IMG/VR virus record: IMGVR_UViG_3300044695_001244
Location: 1 to 33,924 of that record
From: a virus
Length of the DNA stretch: 33,924 bases
Direction: 5' to 3' (one strand)
In this document: positions 32,775-33,924 of the stretch, in pieces
Position numbering within the stretch: the first letter of the stretch is position 1
Layout of the letters: each line of letters starts with the position of its first letter
The notes under the pieces: model-generated
Databases searched by the model: none
Told to the model about the DNA's origin: nothing
The model's input: only the letters and a program-made list of their open reading frames with translations
Made by a program: the position numbers and the translations under genes

Positions 32775-32787
32775 GTAGTGATACTAC
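32775..32787 (-). terminator. Weak terminator-like hairpin after the gp10-like gene
   Basis: Minus strand GTAGT-ATC-ACTAC followed by TTTTT. It includes the stop codon of the upstream gene. The stem is only 5 bp, so termination may be partial. It sits immediately ahead of a promoter motif, as at 2.3 kb. Confidence 0.3.
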
Positions 32788-33188
32788 AAATCTAAATTTG
32801 CCTCAATATCTTCAACTACATAATCTCCTAATAGTTTTAGATATTCATCAAATCTTGCATTTAATGCATCATCATCAATTGCTTCCAAAGCGTAATTCCA
32901 ATTACCTCTTCGTATTGCAGTTTTTTTCAAACTCATTCTTCGTTTACTTGCTACTGATGGTGGGTCGTTAAACCATTGTCCATATTCAGCAGTAGGTGGT
33001 GCATAGGTTAATTCGATAACAACTGATAAATCTTTCAATTGCTTTATCATTTTATCTTTTACAGGAGTATTATAAGAATAAATCATTTCTTTCAAATGAC
33101 CTGTATCTTTGGGTGCTTTTTTAATAGCTAAATCCCTAATACCAACTGCGATACCTTGTAATGTTCTTATGTAAGGTATCTTTGCCAT
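32784..33188 (-). CDS. HK97-gp10-like head-tail joining protein, 134 aa
   Basis: I use the start at 33188 (MAKIPYIRTLQG), because it overlaps the upstream stop as TAATG. An earlier ATG at 33194 would give 136 residues. The central segment KKAPKDTGHLKEMIYSYNTPV resembles HK97 gp10-type tail-component proteins (P.DTG.L..S pattern), which join head and tail. APPTAEYGQWFNDPPSVASK follows with the Tyr/Glu typical of the family. Position after the 188-aa gene supports it. Confidence 0.7.
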   Translation of the reverse strand: MAKIPYIRTLQGIAVGIRDLAIKKAPKDTGHLKEMIYSYNTPVKDKMIKQLKDLSVVIELTYAPPTAEYGQWFNDPPSVASKRRMSLKKTAIRRGNWNYALEAIDDDALNARFDEYLKLLGDYVVEDIEANLDL

Positions 33189-33754
33189 TAGCAATTCAAA
33201 TTGTTAAAGTCAGCGGTTGTATATAAATCATATAAACATCTCGGTCTTGCATTGTGTGTTGTTAGAGTAAATGTAGAACTCCAACCTGCTAATCCGTTGT
33301 TAAATCTATCGTAGAAAGGCTCGTTGATAATTGTATCATTGATTTGAAAACTCTCAACTGAATATTGTGTGAAAGAAGTTAAATCGTTTATGATACCTAA
33401 TGTGTTTGCCCATATATCCACTCTATCATCAGGCCCATCAAATGGAACTCTCATAGCGTTTGTAGATGTTCCTGCAATATAATTTATACCTTCGTTACTT
33501 TCGTTATTCTTATTCTTAATTTTATCAGCTACAATAATTTGTATTTGATATTCAGTTGTAGAAGGTGCAAAGTTTGCTCCTAATATAGTAACATTAGCCA
33601 AAGGATAAAATGTAAATGCATTATCATCTATTGAAAACAAATCACCTTGTGAAACTGACTCGATTTGTGGATGATTAACCATAATAGTTTTGAAGTAATC
33701 CAAAACATTATAATATAAACTATAATTTACGCCTGTATTGTTTACTACACTCAT
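33188..33754 (-). CDS. Tail-completion / terminator-like protein, 188 aa
   Basis: A mixed alpha/beta protein (MSVVNNTGVNYSLYYNVLDYFKTIMVNHPQI; FYPLANVTILGANFAPSTTEYQIQIIVAD) resembling the short tail-terminator or completion proteins found between head-completion and gp10-like genes. It is bounded on both sides by TAATG junctions, so translation is probably coupled. The C-terminus has RPRCLYDLYTTADFNNLNC with two Cys. The exact role is inferred from order. Confidence 0.6.
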   Translation of the reverse strand: MSVVNNTGVNYSLYYNVLDYFKTIMVNHPQIESVSQGDLFSIDDNAFTFYPLANVTILGANFAPSTTEYQIQIIVADKIKNKNNESNEGINYIAGTSTNAMRVPFDGPDDRVDIWANTLGIINDLTSFTQYSVESFQINDTIINEPFYDRFNNGLAGWSSTFTLTTHNARPRCLYDLYTTADFNNLNC

Positions 33755-33924
33755 TATAATACTAAATTTATTTGATACTGATTAGTTTGGTCAGGATAGA
33801 TTTGTGTTTGATTACCTACTGATTGTAAGTATTGCGGTATTTGATTACTATATGCAATCAAATAGTTTTGTAATCTTAATGCGTAGTATTGTGCGTTATC
33901 TGATGCTTTTTGTAAAACATAATC
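33754..33924 (-). CDS. Head-completion / connector-like protein (C-terminal part; starts at left end)
   Basis: This is the C-terminal 56 codons plus stop of the gene that starts at 478. The last 13 codons, ending ...QINLVL, are present only here because the left end of the window cuts the gene. The stop codon TAA overlaps the next gene's ATG as TAATG at 33752-33756, which suggests translational coupling to the tail-completion-like gene. The function call rests on position next to the portal. Confidence 0.7.
   Translation of the reverse strand, partial: DYVLQKASDNAQYYALRLQNYLIAYSNQIPQYLQSVGNQTQIYPDQTNQYQINLVL
33795..33924. repeat. Right copy of 130-bp terminal direct repeat (circular overlap)
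   Basis: This matches bases 1-130 with a single difference (A at 33903 versus C at 109). In the minus-strand gene the difference changes an alanine codon (GCA) to a serine codon (TCA). It therefore looks like population variation or a sequencing error at the overlap, not a second locus. Confidence 0.9.

Overview
The window is an essentially complete circularised genome of a small tailed phage (siphovirus-like) of a Bacteroidota host, probably a Flavobacterium-like environmental bacterium. The first 130 bases are repeated at the right end (1-130 = 33795-33924, one mismatch), so the unique circle is about 33,794 bp and one head-completion gene is split across the ends. The DNA is AT-rich. Every protein gene I can support is on the minus strand, so the map reads from high to low coordinates. 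Bacteroidota affiliation is inferred from A-rich leaders without Shine-Dalgarno sequences, two TTTG-N20-TAnnTTAN promoters, and protein families I recognise from Bacteroidota phages. No integrase, polymerase, helicase, primase, tRNA, holin or endolysin is recognisable.

Layout in transcription order. (1) About 25.7-22.8 kb: XkdF-like prohead protease with a C-terminal extension, a possible Dps-like (DUF5856-like) protein, a HiPIP-like cysteine protein and small conserved proteins. (2) 22.83-22.44 kb: the only long non-coding gap. It holds a terminator hairpin and a plus-strand structured RNA candidate. (3) 22.44-17.27 kb: the early/middle block, with a small protein, a NUMOD4-HNH nuclease, a DUF4373/DnaD-like replication protein, a GIY-YIG nuclease, small proteins, a sigma-like HTH protein and two DNA methyltransferases. 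(4) 17.2-14.2 kb: terminase subunits, a zinc-ribbon protein, a coiled-coil protein, and a tail-assembly-chaperone-like gene with a probable programmed -1 frameshift at T9. (5) 14.2-7.0 kb: two collagen-like fibres, the second ending in a self-cleaving S74 chaperone, plus small adhesin-like proteins. (6) 7.0-4.8 kb: a GH130-like propeller and a TPR-FkbM methyltransferase. (7) 4.75-2.3 kb: scaffold, major capsid and tail-tube-like protein. (8) 2.2 kb across the ends to 27.9 kb: portal, head-completion, tail-completion and tail-tip genes. (9) 27.9-25.7 kb: a small protein and the tape measure.

Probable regulation. Two early promoters (22471-22502, 20746-20777) look host-type and share TTTGGTA and ATTTCGTATnTTA. 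A different motif, TAATTTT-N4/5-GTGTTAAAnATA, sits just before the first gene of seven late gene clusters (17.2, 14.4, 6.96, 4.76, 2.25, 32.75 and 25.68 kb), with one more copy on the plus strand before the RNA candidate. With a sigma-like gene at 19.4-20.0 kb, this suggests a host-sigma early phase that produces a phage sigma factor for late genes. The motif regulon, the frameshift and the structured RNA are the most interesting points here.
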